Positions 13,401 to 25,742 of a stretch of 64,000 bases of DNA are shown here, piece by piece. The position numbers and the translations under genes are program-made. The stretch covers positions 277,501 through 341,500 of the forward strand of contig JBAIZL010000062.1 of assembly GCA_036971475.1 (NCBI GenBank), given 5' to 3'. The stretch is from Prosapia bicincta (taxonomy: Eukaryota > Arthropoda > Insecta > Hemiptera > Cercopidae). A model generated the notes under the pieces. The model did no database searches and was not told the DNA's origin. It saw only the letters and a list, made by a program, of their open reading frames with translations. Numbering within the stretch: position 1 is the stretch's first letter; every line of letters starts with the position of its first letter.

Positions 13401-16400
13401 TGTTACTAAGCTTCCTACTGAACCAAAGCTTTACTTCCGGGCAAACTATGTCTGTAGATAGCAACAGATGGGAAAGTATGAATATAGCAGTCACTTCCAG
13501 CACCGCAGTCACTACTTTATATTGTAGCACGTGAAGGGAATACCTTGGGAGGATAGTGAGAGTATGCGTAGGCTGCATTCCCTGGGGAGTTCGCTGTTAC
13601 TAAGCTTCCTACTGAACCAAAGCTTTACTTCCGGGCAAACTATGTCTGTAGATAGCAACAGATGGGAAGGTATGAATATAGCAGTCACTTCCAGCACCGC
13701 AGTCACTACTTTATATTGTAGCACGTGAAGGGAATACCTTGGGAGGATAGTGAGAGTATGCGTAGGCTGCATTCCCTGGGGAGTTCGCTGTTACTAAGCT
13801 TCCTACTGAACCAAAGCTTTACTTCCGGGCAAACTATGTCTGTAGATAGCAACAGATGGGAAAGTATGAATATAGCAGTCACTTCCAGCACCGCAGTCAC
13901 TACTTTATATTGTAGCACGTGAAGGGAATACCTTGGGAGGATAGTGAGAGTATGCGTAGGCTGCATTCCCTGGGGAGTTCGCTGTTACTAAGCTTCCTAC
14001 TGAACCAAAGCTTTACTTCCGGGCAAACTATGTCTGTAGATAGCAACAGATGGGAAGGTATGAATATAGCAGTCACTTCCAGCACCGCAGTCACTACTTT
14101 ATATTGTAGCACGTGAAGGGAATACCTTGGGAGGATAGTGAGAGTATGCGTAGGCTGCATTCCTTGGGGAGTTCGCTGTTACTAAGCTTCCTACTGAACC
14201 AAAGCTTTACTTCCGGGAAAACTATGTCTGTAGATAGCAACAGATGGGAAAGTATGAATATAGCAGTCACTTCCAGCACCGCAGTCACTACTTTATATTG
14301 TAGCACGTGAAGGGAATACCTTGGGAGGATAGTGAGAGTATGCGTAGGCTGCATTCCCTGGGGAGTTCGCTGTTACTAAGCTTCCTACTGAACCAAAGCT
14401 TTACTTCCGGGCAAACTATGTCTGTAGATAGCAACAGATGGGAAGGTATGAATACAGCAGTCACTTCCAGCACCGCAGTCACTACTTTATATTGTAGCAC
14501 GTGAAGGGAATACCTTGGGAGGATAGTGAGAGTATGCGTAGGCTGCATTCCCTGGGGAGTTCGCTGTTACTAAGCTTCCTACTGAACCAAAGCTTTACTT
14601 CCGGGCAAACTATGTCTGTAGATAGCAACAGATGGGAAAGTATGAATATAGCAGTCACTTCCAGCACCGCAGTCACTACTTTATATTGTAGCACGTGAAG
14701 GGAATACCTTGGGAGGATAGTGAGAGTATGCGTAGGCTGCATTCCCTGGGGAGTTCGCTGTTACTAAGCTTCCTACTGAACCAAAGCTTTACTTCCGGGC
14801 AAACTATGTCTGTAGATAGCAACAGATGGGAAGGTATGAATATAGCAGTCACTTCCAGCACCGCAGTCACTACTTTATATTGTAGCACGTGAAGGGAATA
14901 CCTTGGGAGGATAGTGAGAGTATGCGTAGGCTGCATTCCCTGGGGAGTTCGCTGTTACTAAGCTTCCTACTGAACCAAAGCTTTACTTCCGGGCAAACTA
15001 TGTCTGTAGATAGCAACAGATGGGAAAGTATGAATATAGCAGTCACTTCCAGCACCGCAGTCACTACTTTATATTGTAGCACGTGAAGGGAGGATAGTGA
15101 GAGTATGCGTAGGCTCCATTCCCTGGGGAGTTCGCTGTTACTAAGCTTCCTACTGAACCAAAGCTTTACTTCCGGGCAAACTATGTCTGTAGATAGCAAC
15201 AGATGGGAAAGTATGAATATAGCAGTCACTTCCAGCACCGCAGTCACTACTTTATATTGTAGCACGTGAAGGGAATACCTTGGGAGGATAGTGAGAGTAT
15301 GCGTAGGCTGCATTCCCTGGGGAGTTCGCTGTTACTAAGCTTCCTACTGAACCAAAGCTTTACTTCCGGGCAAACTATGTCTGTAGATAGCAACAGATGG
15401 GAAGGTATGAATATAGCAGTCACTTCCAGCACCGCAGTCACTACTTTATATTGTAGCACGTGAAGGGAATACCTTGGGAGGATAGTGAGAGTATGCGTAG
15501 GCTGCATTCCCTCGGGAGTTCGCTGTTACTAAGCTTCCTACTGAACCAAAGCTTTACTTCCGGGCAAACTATGTCTGTAGATAGCAACAGATGGGAAGGT
15601 ATGAATATAGCAGTCACTTCCAGCACCGCAGTCACTACTTTATATTGTAGCACGTGAAGGGAATACCTTGGGAGGATAGTGAGAGTATGCGTAGGCTGCA
15701 TTCCCTGGGGAGTTCGCTGTTACTAAGCTTCCTACTGAACCAAAGCTTTACTTCCGGGCAAACTATGTCTGTAGATAGCAACAGATGGGAAGGTATGAAT
15801 ATAGCAGTCACTTCCAGCACCGCAGTCACTACTTTATATTGTAGCACGTGAAGGGAATACCTTGGGAGGATAGTGAGAGTATGCGTAGGCTGCATTCCCT
15901 GGGGAGTTCGCTGTTACTAAGCTTCCTACTGAACCAAAGCTTTACTTCCGGGCAAACTATGTCTGTAGATAGCAACAGATGGGAAAGTATGAATATAGCA
16001 GTCACTTCCAGCACCGCAGTCACTACTTTATATTGTAGCACGTGAAGGGCATACCTTGGGAGGATAGTGAGAGTATGCGTAGGCTGCATTCCCTGGGGAG
16101 TTCGCTGTTACTAAGCTTCCTACTGAACCAAAGCTTTACTTCCGGGCAAACTATGTCTGTAGATAGCAACAGATGGGAGGGTATGAATATAGCAGTCACT
16201 TCCAGCACCGCAGTCACTACTTTATATTGTAGCACGTGAAGGGAATACCTTGGGAGGATAGTGAGAGTATGCGTAGGCTGCATTCCCTGGGGAGTTCGCT
16301 GTTACTAAGCTTCCTACTGAACCAAAGCTTTACTTCCGGGCAAACTATGTCTGTAGATAGCAACAGATGGGAAAGTATGAATATAGCAGTCACTTCCAGC

Positions 16401-17443
16401 ACCGCAGTCACTACTTTATATTGTAGCACGTGAAGGGCATACCTTGGGAGGATAGTGAGAGTATGCGTAGGCTGCATTCCCTGGGGAGTTCGCTGTTACT
16501 AAGCTTCCTACTGAACCAAAGCTTTACTTCCGGGCAAACTATGTCTGTAGATAGCAACAGATGGGAAAGTATGAATATAGCAGTCACTTCCAGCACCGCA
16601 GTCACTACTTTATATTGTAGCACGTGAAGGGCATACCTTGGGAGGATAGTGAGAGTATGCGTAGGCTGCATTCCCTGGGGAGTTCGCTGTTACTAAGCTT
16701 CCTACTGAACCAAAGCTTTACTTCCGGGCAAACTATGTCTGTAGATAGCAACAGATGGGAAGGTATGAATATAGCAGTCACTTCCAGCACCGCAGTCACT
16801 ACTTTATATTGTAGCACGTGAAGGGAGGATAGTGAGAGTATGCGTAGGCTGCATTCCCTGGGGAGTTCGCTGTTACTAAGCTTCCTACTGAACCAAAGCT
16901 TTACTTCCGGGCAAACTATGTCTGTAGATAGCAACAGATGGGAAAGTATGAATATAGCAGTCACTTCCAGCACCGCAGTCACTACTTTATATTGTAGCAC
17001 GTGAAGGGAATACCTTGGGAGGATAGTGAGAGTATGCGTAGGCTGCATTCCCTGGGGAGTTCGCTGTTACTAAGCTTCCTACTGAACCAAAGCTTTACTT
17101 TTGGGCAAACTATGTCTGTAGATAGCAACAGATGGGAAAGTATGAATATAGCAGTCACTTCCAGCACCGCAGTCACTACTTTATATTGTAGCACGTGAAG
17201 GGAATACCTTGGGAGGATAGTGAGAGTATGCGTAGGCTGCATTCCCTGGGGAGTTCGCTGTTACTAAGCTTCCTACTGAACCAAAGCTTTACTTCCGGGC
17301 AAACTATGTCTGTAGATAGCAACAGATGGGAAAGTATGAATATAGCAGTCACTTCCAGCACCGCAGTCACTACTTTATATTGTAGCACGTGAAGGGAATA
17401 CCTTGGGAGGATAGTGAGAGTATGCGTAGGCTGCATTCCCTGG
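1470..17443 (+). repeat. 194-bp satellite array, about 82 monomers, with 183-bp variants
   Basis: The monomer is 194 bp and near-identical between copies. It contains TTACTAAGCTTCC, CCAAAGCTTTACTTCC, ATGTCTGTAGATAGC and GCACGTGAAGGG. Eleven monomers are 183 bp because they lack the 11 bases after AAGGG (AATACCTTGGG), a deletion bounded by GGG on both sides. Between 1602 and 17195 the length is exactly 70 x 194 plus 11 x 183. The array starts in mid-monomer near 1470 and ends at CATTCCCTGG (17443). Short open frames of 65, 86 and 147 codons recur once per monomer on both strands, have no family similarity I recognise, and are treated as by-products. The AAAGCTTT and CACGTG palindromes are present in most copies. 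Confidence 0.98.
2367..14306 (+). repeat. Higher-order repeat of the 194-bp satellite (2,888-bp, 15-mer unit)
   Basis: Diagnostic monomer variants recur at fixed distances. The GATGGGAGGGTATG variant occurs in monomers starting at 2367, 5255, 8143 and 11419. The CCGGGAAAAC variant occurs at 5061, 7949, 11225 and 14113. The AGCAAGTGAAG variant occurs at the end of monomers starting at 3520, 6408, 9296 and 12572. Steps are 2,888 or 3,276 bp; 2,888 equals 13 x 194 plus 2 x 183. The third copy (8143-11418) is 3,276 bp, that is 17 monomers with two extra 194-bp units. The GATTTGAA variant at 7173 and 10449 fits the same register. Monomers left of 2367 and right of 14307 do not follow the HOR order. 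Confidence 0.93.
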
Positions 17444-18089
17444 ACTCTGACTAATTAGCCGCAATTCCTCGCTACGCACTTCGCCCGTAAAACCTGTCCA
17501 GCTGATTCTCCTCTTTATGTGTTTGTATATCAGTGACAAGTTAAGTTTAAATAGTTAATTTATTTTACAAACTTCTTGCTCTTAGAAACAGCGAAAGCAA
17601 AATGAATCACTTGGCTTATAACGATCGTAGACGAAAAATGATTTAAAAGTAATTAGTTTTAATACACTGCTTTACGCAGCGGAGGATACACATCCTCTGA
17701 AGGGGATTGTAGTGTAATTGCAATGTACATCAGGATTTAAATAAAGTAGAAGGAAATAGCACGGAAAATGGTGTTTGCTGGCATTCGAAGGGTCGCATGC
17801 GTTAAAATACTTGTTTTTATAGAGGCATAGAGAGTTAAATACGGGGATACCCGTTAGATCTCCTTCAAGGAAGAAGGTAAATGAAGAAAAGGAGGGGAAA
17901 GAGCTAAGGAAGGGGTCATATTGGTCACGTGATATTGGGAGTAGTTAAACAGTAAGGGCGGCCATTAATAGTTTGCTATTAGCTAGAAAAACAGTATACA
18001 GTAGTAATAACAGTATAATAATAGTATGCAGTAATAACAGTATACATTTGTATTCACTAGTTATACCATATGCGAAAAAATAAACAGTA

Positions 18090-18238
18090 GGCCAGTTGGC
18101 TTAGAAAGTGTAAAGCCTGACATCCCCAAGGTCTGCGTGAGCCACTATCCCAGCCTCCTTAACCGCAACAAGTGGCCAGTTGGCTTAGAAAGTATAAAGC
18201 CATCCCCAAGGTCTGCGTGAGCCACTATCCCAGCCTCC
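18090..18238 (+). repeat. Short direct duplication (about 65-69 bp, two copies)
   Basis: GGCCAGTTGGCTTAGAAAGT begins at about 18090 and again at about 18174. Both are followed by CATCCCCAAGGTCTGCGTGA and CACTATCCCAGCCTCC. The copies are nearly identical and differ by a few substitutions and a 3-bp indel after TAAAGC. A 15-bp unrelated sequence lies between them. This looks like a local tandem duplication that did not amplify into an array. Confidence 0.9.
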
Positions 18239-18640
18239 CACCTGACTTGTCTAAGCTTACCGAGGAATCTGTCCATACGAGCATACCTCATTCTCCATTC
18301 TCCATAGCCAATAACAGAGCGCACGTTGCCGCGACGATTGTCTGTTCTGATTGGTCCGACCTAATCCAAGGCTAGTCACCGGTGCCACATACTCGTGTTA
18401 CCAACAATTACTCGCACTGACCAAGGCAAACGCCTACGCTTTCAATCCGTTCTTTAAGCAGTTTAGTTCATTGCTTATTTCCTAATTTATGTAAGTCAGT
18501 ACGTAATAAATGGTAGCTACTGTACATTCTGAGTAGATTGAAAGAGAATAATGAATACATCACGTACGGTGATAAAACAGACATTGAGTAAGCGCGATGT
18601 ACGAGTAGGCAGGACTAATTACTGTAATTCTCTACCCTCG

Positions 18641-19024
18641 TTAGTAAAATGCTTCATAATTTGACCAGTTCTTATTATTTTGATCAATTCTTTTGAACAT
18701 GTTTAAAGTACGGCACGTTGTACTAAGAACTAAAATAATACTCATTTTATTAAAGTTTTTAGGGGGCGGTTCCACGTAAAACGCATAAAACATAATTTGG
18801 GTTAAACCAAACAAAGAAGCTACTATGGTATTTACTTGTATATAGATTTCTAAATAATTAATATCACAGAGTTTATACATTTCAGTAAATCTTTCTACAT
18901 TATACAACAAAACATTATCTTCGTTAACGCGTTTTGGATTAACTCCATCATTAACACCACCATTTGTAATTAAGTTGTGAATAGGTTTTTTAAAATGAGA
19001 GCATTTTTCTGAAAAAATACTCAT
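18641..19024 (-). pseudogene. Possible insect gustatory-receptor-like fragment
   Basis: A 127-codon minus-strand open frame. The first third is polar. Residues around 65-105 contain LCDINYLEIYIQVNT followed by a hydrophobic helix ending QIMFYAFYV, then after a PPP turn a second hydrophobic segment (SIILVLSTTCRTL). The pattern of a Leu/Cys-rich helix, Asn, a Gln, a long hydrophobic helix and a terminal aromatic pair resembles the sixth transmembrane region of insect gustatory receptors. The true 5' end may be a splice acceptor rather than the ATG: TTTTTTCAG reads on the minus strand just inside it, which would put the exon start at 19008. No good donor was seen before the stop at 18641-18643, and the final transmembrane segment with its TYhhhhhQF motif is absent, so a truncated exon or pseudogene is likely. 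The family call is from pattern memory only. Confidence 0.3.
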
Positions 19025-19125
19025 GTAAGTACATGAAGTGTTTATTTTTATTTATCTTAAAATTTTTAGTGTATCTAGGAATTTATAGGTTATGAAAACT
19101 CCCAATTAGTACGGATTATCGACGC

Positions 19126-22100
19126 AGGCACCAACGATGTTAGACTCAAACGTACCACGTCTGATAAATTACGTGTTATTATAAAAATGTAATACAGTTA
19201 TTGAGTAAAACCTTGATTAACCTCTCAAGTGAAGTGTGTGTTAGGCACCAACAATTGGATCGTGTTGGTGCTACTGCAAACTGCCCCGCAGCACAAGATT
19301 GTCACGACTTAAACGTACCACGTCTGATGAATTTCGTGTTATTATAAAAATGTAATACAGTTATTGAGTAAAACCTTGATTAACCTCTCAAGTGAAGTGT
19401 GTGTTAGGCTCCAACAATGGGATCGTGTTGGTGTCACTGCAAACTGCCCTGTAGCACAAGATTGTCACGACTTAAACTTACCGCGTCTGATGAATTTCGT
19501 GTTATTATAAAAATGTAATACAGTTATTGAGTAAAACCTTGATTAACCTCTCAAGTGAAGTGTGTGTTAGGCACCAACAATGGGATCGTGTTGGTGTCAC
19601 TGCAAACTGCCCCGCAGCACAAGATTGTCACGACTTAAACTTACCGCGTCTGATGAATTTCGTGTTATTATAAAAATGTAATACAGTTATTGGGTAAAAC
19701 CTTGATTAACCTCTCAAGTGAAGTGTGTGTTAGGCACCAACAATGGGATCGTGTTGGTGTCACTGCAAACTACCTCGCAGCACGAGATTGTCACGACTTA
19801 AACGTACCACGTCTGATGAATTTCGTGTTATTATAAAAATGTAATACAGTTATTGAGTAAAACCTTGATTAACCTCTCAAGTGAAGTGTGTGTTAGGCTC
19901 CAACAATGGGATCGTGTTGGTGTCACTGCAAACTGCCCTGTAGCACAAGATTGTCACGACTTAAACTTACCGCGTCTGATGAATTTCGTGTTATTATAAA
20001 AATGTAATACAGTTATTGAGTAAAACCTTGATTAACCTCTCAAGTGAAGTGTGTGTTAGGCACCAACAATTGGATCGTGTTGGTGCTACTGCAAACTGCC
20101 TCGCAGCACAAGATTGTCACGACTCAAACGTACCGCGTCTGATGAATTCTGTGTTACTATAAAAATGTAATACAGTTATTGGGTAAAACCTTGATTAACC
20201 TCTCAAGTGAAGTGTGTGTTAAGCACCAACAATGGGATCGTGTTGGTGCTACTGCAAACTGCCTCGCAGCACAAGATTGTCACGACTCAAACGTACCGCG
20301 TCTGATGAATTCTGTGTTATTATAAAAATGTAATACAGTTATTGGGTAAAACCTTGATTAACCTCTCAAGTGAAGTGTGTGTTAGGCTCCAACAATGGGA
20401 TCGTGTTGGTGCTACTGCAAACTGCCTCGCAGCACAAGATTGTCACGACTTAAACGTACCACGTCTGATGAATTCTGTGTTATTATAAAAATGTAATACA
20501 GTTATTGGGTAAAACCTTGATTAACCTCTCAAGTGAAGTGTGTGTTAGGCTCCAACAATGGGATCGTGTTGGTGTCACTGCAAACTGCCCTGTAGCACAA
20601 GATTGTCACGACTCAAACGTACCGCGTCTGATGAATTTCGTGTTATTATAAAAATGTAATACAGTTATTGAGTAAAACCTTGATTAACCTCTCAAGTGAA
20701 GTGTGTGTTAGGCTCCAACAATGGGATCGTGTTGGTGTCACTGCAAACTGCCCTGTAGCACAAGATTGTCACGACTTAAACTTACCGCGTCTGATGAATT
20801 TCGTGTTATTATAAAAATGTAATATAGTTATTGAGTTAAACCTTGATTAACCTCTCAAGGGAAGTGTGTGTTAGGCACCAACAATTGGATCGTGTTGGTG
20901 CTACTGCAAACTGCCTCGCAGAACAAGATTGTCACGACTCAAACGTACCGCGTCTGATGAATTCTGTGTTATTATAAAAATGTAATACAGTTATTGGGTA
21001 AAACCTTGATTAACCTCTCAAGTGAAGTGTGTGTTAAGCACCAACAATGGGATCGTGTTGGTGCTACTGCAAACTGCCTCGCAGCACAAGATTGTCACGA
21101 CTCAAACGTACCGCGTCTGATGAATTCTGTGTTATTATAAAAATGTAATACAGTTATTGGGTAAAACCTTGATTAACCTCTCAAGTGAAGTGTGTGTTAG
21201 GCTCCAACAATGGGATCGTGTTGGTGCTACTGCAAACTGCCTCGCAGCACAAGATTGTCACGACTTAAACGTACCACGTCTGATGAATTCTGTGTTATTA
21301 TAAAAATGTAATACAGATATTGAGTAAAACCTTGATTACCCTCGCGAGTGAAGTGTGTGTTAGGCACCAACAATGGGATCGTGTTGGTGCTACTGCAAAC
21401 TGCCTCGCAGCACAAGATTGTCACGACTCAAACGTACCGCGTCTGATGAATTCTGTGTTATTATAAAAATGTAATACAGTTATTGAGTAAAACCTTGATT
21501 AACCTCTCAAGTGAAGTGTGTGTTAGGCACCAACAATGGGATCGTGTTGGTGCTACTGCAAACTGCCTCGCAGCACAAGATTGTCACGACTTAAACGTAC
21601 CACGTCTGATGAATTTCGTGTTATTATAAAAATGTAATACAGATATTGAGTAAAACCTTGATTAACCTCTCAAGTGAAGTGTGTGTTAGGCTCCAACAAT
21701 GGGATCGTGTTGGTGTCACTGCAAACTGCCCCGCAGCACAAGATTGTCACGACTTAAACGTACCGCGTCTGATAATTTCGTGTTATTATAAAAATGTAAT
21801 ACAGTTATTGGGTAAAACCTTGATTAACCTCTCGAGTGAAGTGTGTGTTAGGCACCAACAATGGGACGTGTTGGTGCTACTGCAAACTACCTCGCAGCAC
21901 AAGATGGTCACGACTTAAACTTACCGCGTCTGATGAATTATGTGTTATTATAAAAATGTAATACAGTTATTGAGTAAAACCTTGATTACCCTCTCGAGTG
22001 AAGTATGTGTTAGGCTCCAACAATGGGATCGTGTTGGTGCTACTGCAAACTACCTCGCAGCACGAGATTGTCACGACTTAAACTTACCGCGTCTGATGAA

Positions 22101-25100
22101 TTCTGTGTTATTATAAAATTGTAATACATATATTGAGTAAAACCTTCATTAACCTCTCAAGTGAAGTGTGTGTTAGGCTCCAACAATGGGATCGTGTTGG
22201 TGTCACTGCAAACTGCCCCGCAGCACAAGATTGTCACGACTTAAACGTACCGCGTCTGATGAATTCTGTGTTATTATAAAAATGTAATACAGTTATTGAG
22301 TAAAACCTTGATTAACCTCTCAAGTGAAGTGTGTGTTAAGCACCAACAATTGGATCGTGTTGGTGCTACTGCAAACTGCCCCGCAGCACAAGATTGTCAC
22401 GACTCAAACGTACCGCGTCTGATGAATTCTGTGTTATTATAAAAATGTAATACAGTTATTGGGTAAAACCTTGATTAACCTCTCAAGTGAAGTGTGTGTT
22501 AGGCACCAACAATGGGATCGTGTTGGTGCTACTGCAAACGGCCTCGCAGCACAAGATTGTCACGACTTACACTTACCGCGTCTGATGAATTCTGTGTTAT
22601 TATAAAAATGTAATACAGTTATTGAGTAAAACCTTGATTAACCTCTCAAGTGAAGTGTGTGTTAAGCACCAACAATTGGATCGTGTTGGTGCTACTGCAA
22701 ACTGCCTCGCAGCACAAGATTGTCACGACTCAAACGTACCGCGTCTGATGAATTCTGTGTTATTATAAAAATGTAATACAGTTATTGGGTAAAACCTTGA
22801 TTAACCTCTCAAGTGAAGTGTGTGTTAGGCACCAACAATGGGATCGTGTTGGTGCTACTGCAAACGGCCTCGCAGCACAAGATTGTCACGACTTACACTT
22901 ACCGCGTCTGATGAATTCTGTGTTATTATAAAAATGTAATACAGTTATTGAGTAAAACCTTGATTAACCTCTCAAGTGAAGTGTGTGTTAGGCACCAACA
23001 ATGGGATCGTGTTGGTGTCACTGCAAACTGCCCCGCAGCACAAGAATGTCACGACTTAAACGTACCGCGTCTGATGAATTTCGTGTTTTTATAAAAATGT
23101 AATACAGTTTTTGGGTAAAACCTTGATTAACCTCTCGAGTGAAGTGTGTGTTAGGCACCAACAATGGGATCGTGTTGGTGCTACTGCAAACTACCTCGCA
23201 GCACGAGATTGTCACGACTTAAACTTACTGCGTCTGATGAATTATGTGTTATTATAAAATTGTAATACAGATATTGAGTAAAACCTTGATTAACCTCTCA
23301 AGTGAAGTGTGTGTTAGGCTCCAACAATGGGATCGTGTTGGTGTCACTGCAAACTGCCCCGCAGCACAAGATTGTCACGACTTAAACTTACCGCGTCTGA
23401 TGAATTATGTGTTATTATAAAATTGTAATACAGATATTGAGTAAAACCTTGATTAACCTCTCAAGTAAAGTGTGTGTTAGGCTCCAACAATGGGATCGTG
23501 TTGGTGTCACTGCAAACTGCCCCGCAGCACAAGATTGTCACGACTTAAACGTACCGCGTCTGATAATTTCGTGTTATTATAAAAATGTAATACAGTTATT
23601 GGGTAAAACCTTGATTAACCTCTCGAGTGAAGTGTGTGTTAGGCACCAACAATGGGATCGTGTTGGTGCTACTGCAAACTACCTCGCAGCACGAGATTGT
23701 CACGACTTAAACTTACCGCGTCTGATGAATTATGTGTTATTATAAAATTGTAATACAGATATTGAGTAAAACCTTGATTAACCTCTCAAGTGAAGTGTGT
23801 GTTAGGCTCCAACAATGGGATCGTGTTGGTGTCACTGCAAACTGCCCCGCAGCACAAGATTGTCACGACTTAAACGTACCACGTCTGATGAATTTCGTGT
23901 TATTATAAAAATGTAATACAGTTATTGGGTAAAACCTTGATTAACCTCTCAAGTGAAGTGTGTGTTAGGCACCAACAATTGGATCGTGTTGGTGCTACTG
24001 CAAACTGCCTCGCAACACAATATTGTCACGACTTAAACTCACCGCGTCTGATGAATTCTGTGTTATTATAAAAATGTAATACAGTTATTGGGTAAAACCT
24101 TGATTAACCTCTCAAGTGAAGTGTGTGTTAGGCTCCAACAATGGGATCGTGTTGGTGTCACTGCAAGCTGCCCCGCAGCACAAGATTGTCACGACTTAAA
24201 CTCACCGCGTCTGATGAATTCTGTGTTATTATAAAAATGTAATACAGTTATTGGGTAAAACTTTGATTAACCTCTCAAGTGAAGTGTGTGTTAGGCACCA
24301 ACAATGGGATCGTGTTGGTCCTACTGTAAATGCCCCGCAGCACAAGATTGTCACGACTTAAACGTACCGCGTCTGATGAATTCTGTGTTATTATAAAAAT
24401 GTAATACAGTTATTGGGTAAAACCTTGATTAACCTCTCAAGTGAAGTGTGTGTTAGGCACCAACAATGGGATCGTGTTGGTGCTACTGCAAACTGCCTCG
24501 CAGCACAAGATTGTCACGACTTAAACGTACCACGTCTGATGAATTCTGTGTTATTATAAAAATGTAATACAGTTATTGGGTAAAACCTTGATTACCCTCG
24601 CGAGTGAAGTGTGTGTTAGGCTCCAACAATGGGATCGTGTTGGTGTCACTGCAAACTGCCCCGCAGCACAAGATTGTCACGACTTAAACTTACCGCGTCT
24701 GATGAATTTCGTGTTATTATAAAAATGTAATACAGTTATTGGGTAAAACCTTGATTAACCTCTCAAGTGAAGTGTGTGTTAGGCACCAACAATTGGATCG
24801 TGTTGGTGCTACTGCAAACTGCCTCGCAACACAATATTGTCACGACTTAAACTCACCGCGTCTGATGAATTCTGTGTTATTATAAAAATGTAATACAGTT
24901 ATTGGGTAAAACCTTGATTAACCTCTCAAGTGAAGTGTGTGTTAGGCTCCAACAATGGGATCGTGTTGGTGTCACTGCAAACTGCCCCGCAGCACAAGAT
25001 TGTCACGACTTAAACTCACCGCGTCTGATGAATTCTGTGTTATTATAAAAATGTAATACAGTTATTGGGTAAAACCTTGATTAACCTCTCAAGTGAAGTG

Positions 25101-25742
25101 TGTGTTAGGCACCAACAATGGGATCGTGTTGGTCCTACTGTAAATGCCCCGCAGCACAAGATTGTCACGACTTAAACGTACCGCGTCTGATGAATTCTGT
25201 GTTATTATAAAAATGTAATACAGTTATTGGGTAAAACCTTGATTAACCTCTCAAGTGAAGTGTGTGTTAGGCACCAACAATGGGATCGTGTTGGTGCTAC
25301 TGCAATCTGCCTCGCAGCACAAGATTGTCACGACTTAAACGTACCACGTCTGATGAATTCTGTGTTATTATAAAAATGTAATACAGTTATTGGGTAAAAC
25401 CTTGATTACCCTCGCGAGTGAAGTGTGTGTTAGGCTCCAACAATGGGATCGTGTTGGTGTCACTGCAAACTGCCCCGCAGCACAAGATTGTCACGACTTA
25501 AACTTACCGCGTCTGATGAATTTCGTGTTATTATAAAAATGTAATACAGTTATTGGGTAAAACCTTGATTAACCTCTCAAGTGAAGTGTGTGTTAGGCAC
25601 CAACAATGGGATCGTGTTGGTGCTACTGTAAATGCCCCGCAGCACAAGATTGTCACGACTTAAACGTACCGCGTCTGATGAATTTCGTGTTATTATAAAA
25701 ATGTAATACAGTTATTGGGTAAAACCTTGAGTAGCCTCTCGA
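19126..25742 (+). repeat. 163-bp satellite array, about 40 monomers
   Basis: The landmark CCTCTCAAGTGAAGTG occurs at 19221, 19384, 19547, 19710 and 19873, giving a 163-bp period. It continues to a terminal CCTCTCGAA at 25735, with a net loss of only 6 bp relative to perfect phase. Monomers carry CACCAACA and TGTTGGTG as inverted 8-bp arms separated by 9 bp (first complete pair 19246-19253 and 19263-19270). Some monomers have CTCCAACA instead, which shortens the stem. The first monomer (19126-19160) is internally deleted. Monomer variants recur at about 814 bp and at 326 bp, indicating local higher-order duplications. Open frames of 65 to 112 codons within it are repeat by-products. Confidence 0.97.

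Larger units (their letters stand above)
17444..19125. other. Spacer between the 194-bp and 163-bp satellites
   Basis: Non-satellite sequence holding a short duplicated block (18090-18238), a cryptically simple AGTAATAACAGTATA-rich stretch near 17,990-18,050, and a minus-strand receptor-like fragment (18641-19024). A 67-codon frame at 18172-18375 begins in the duplicated block and has no recognisable family. I see no other exon-like feature. Confidence 0.65.

Noticed and set aside
1470..17443. CENP-B box within the 194-bp monomer
   Set aside because: The core TTCG....A..CGGG pattern is not present in the consensus. CTTCCGGGCAAAC resembles part of it only superficially.
1356..17444. Dozens of 65-, 86- and 147-codon open frames on both strands of the 194-bp array
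   Set aside because: They recur once per monomer, overlap each other on opposite strands, have no unique domain, and their ends shift only with the 11-bp deletion. They are by-products of a stop-poor monomer.
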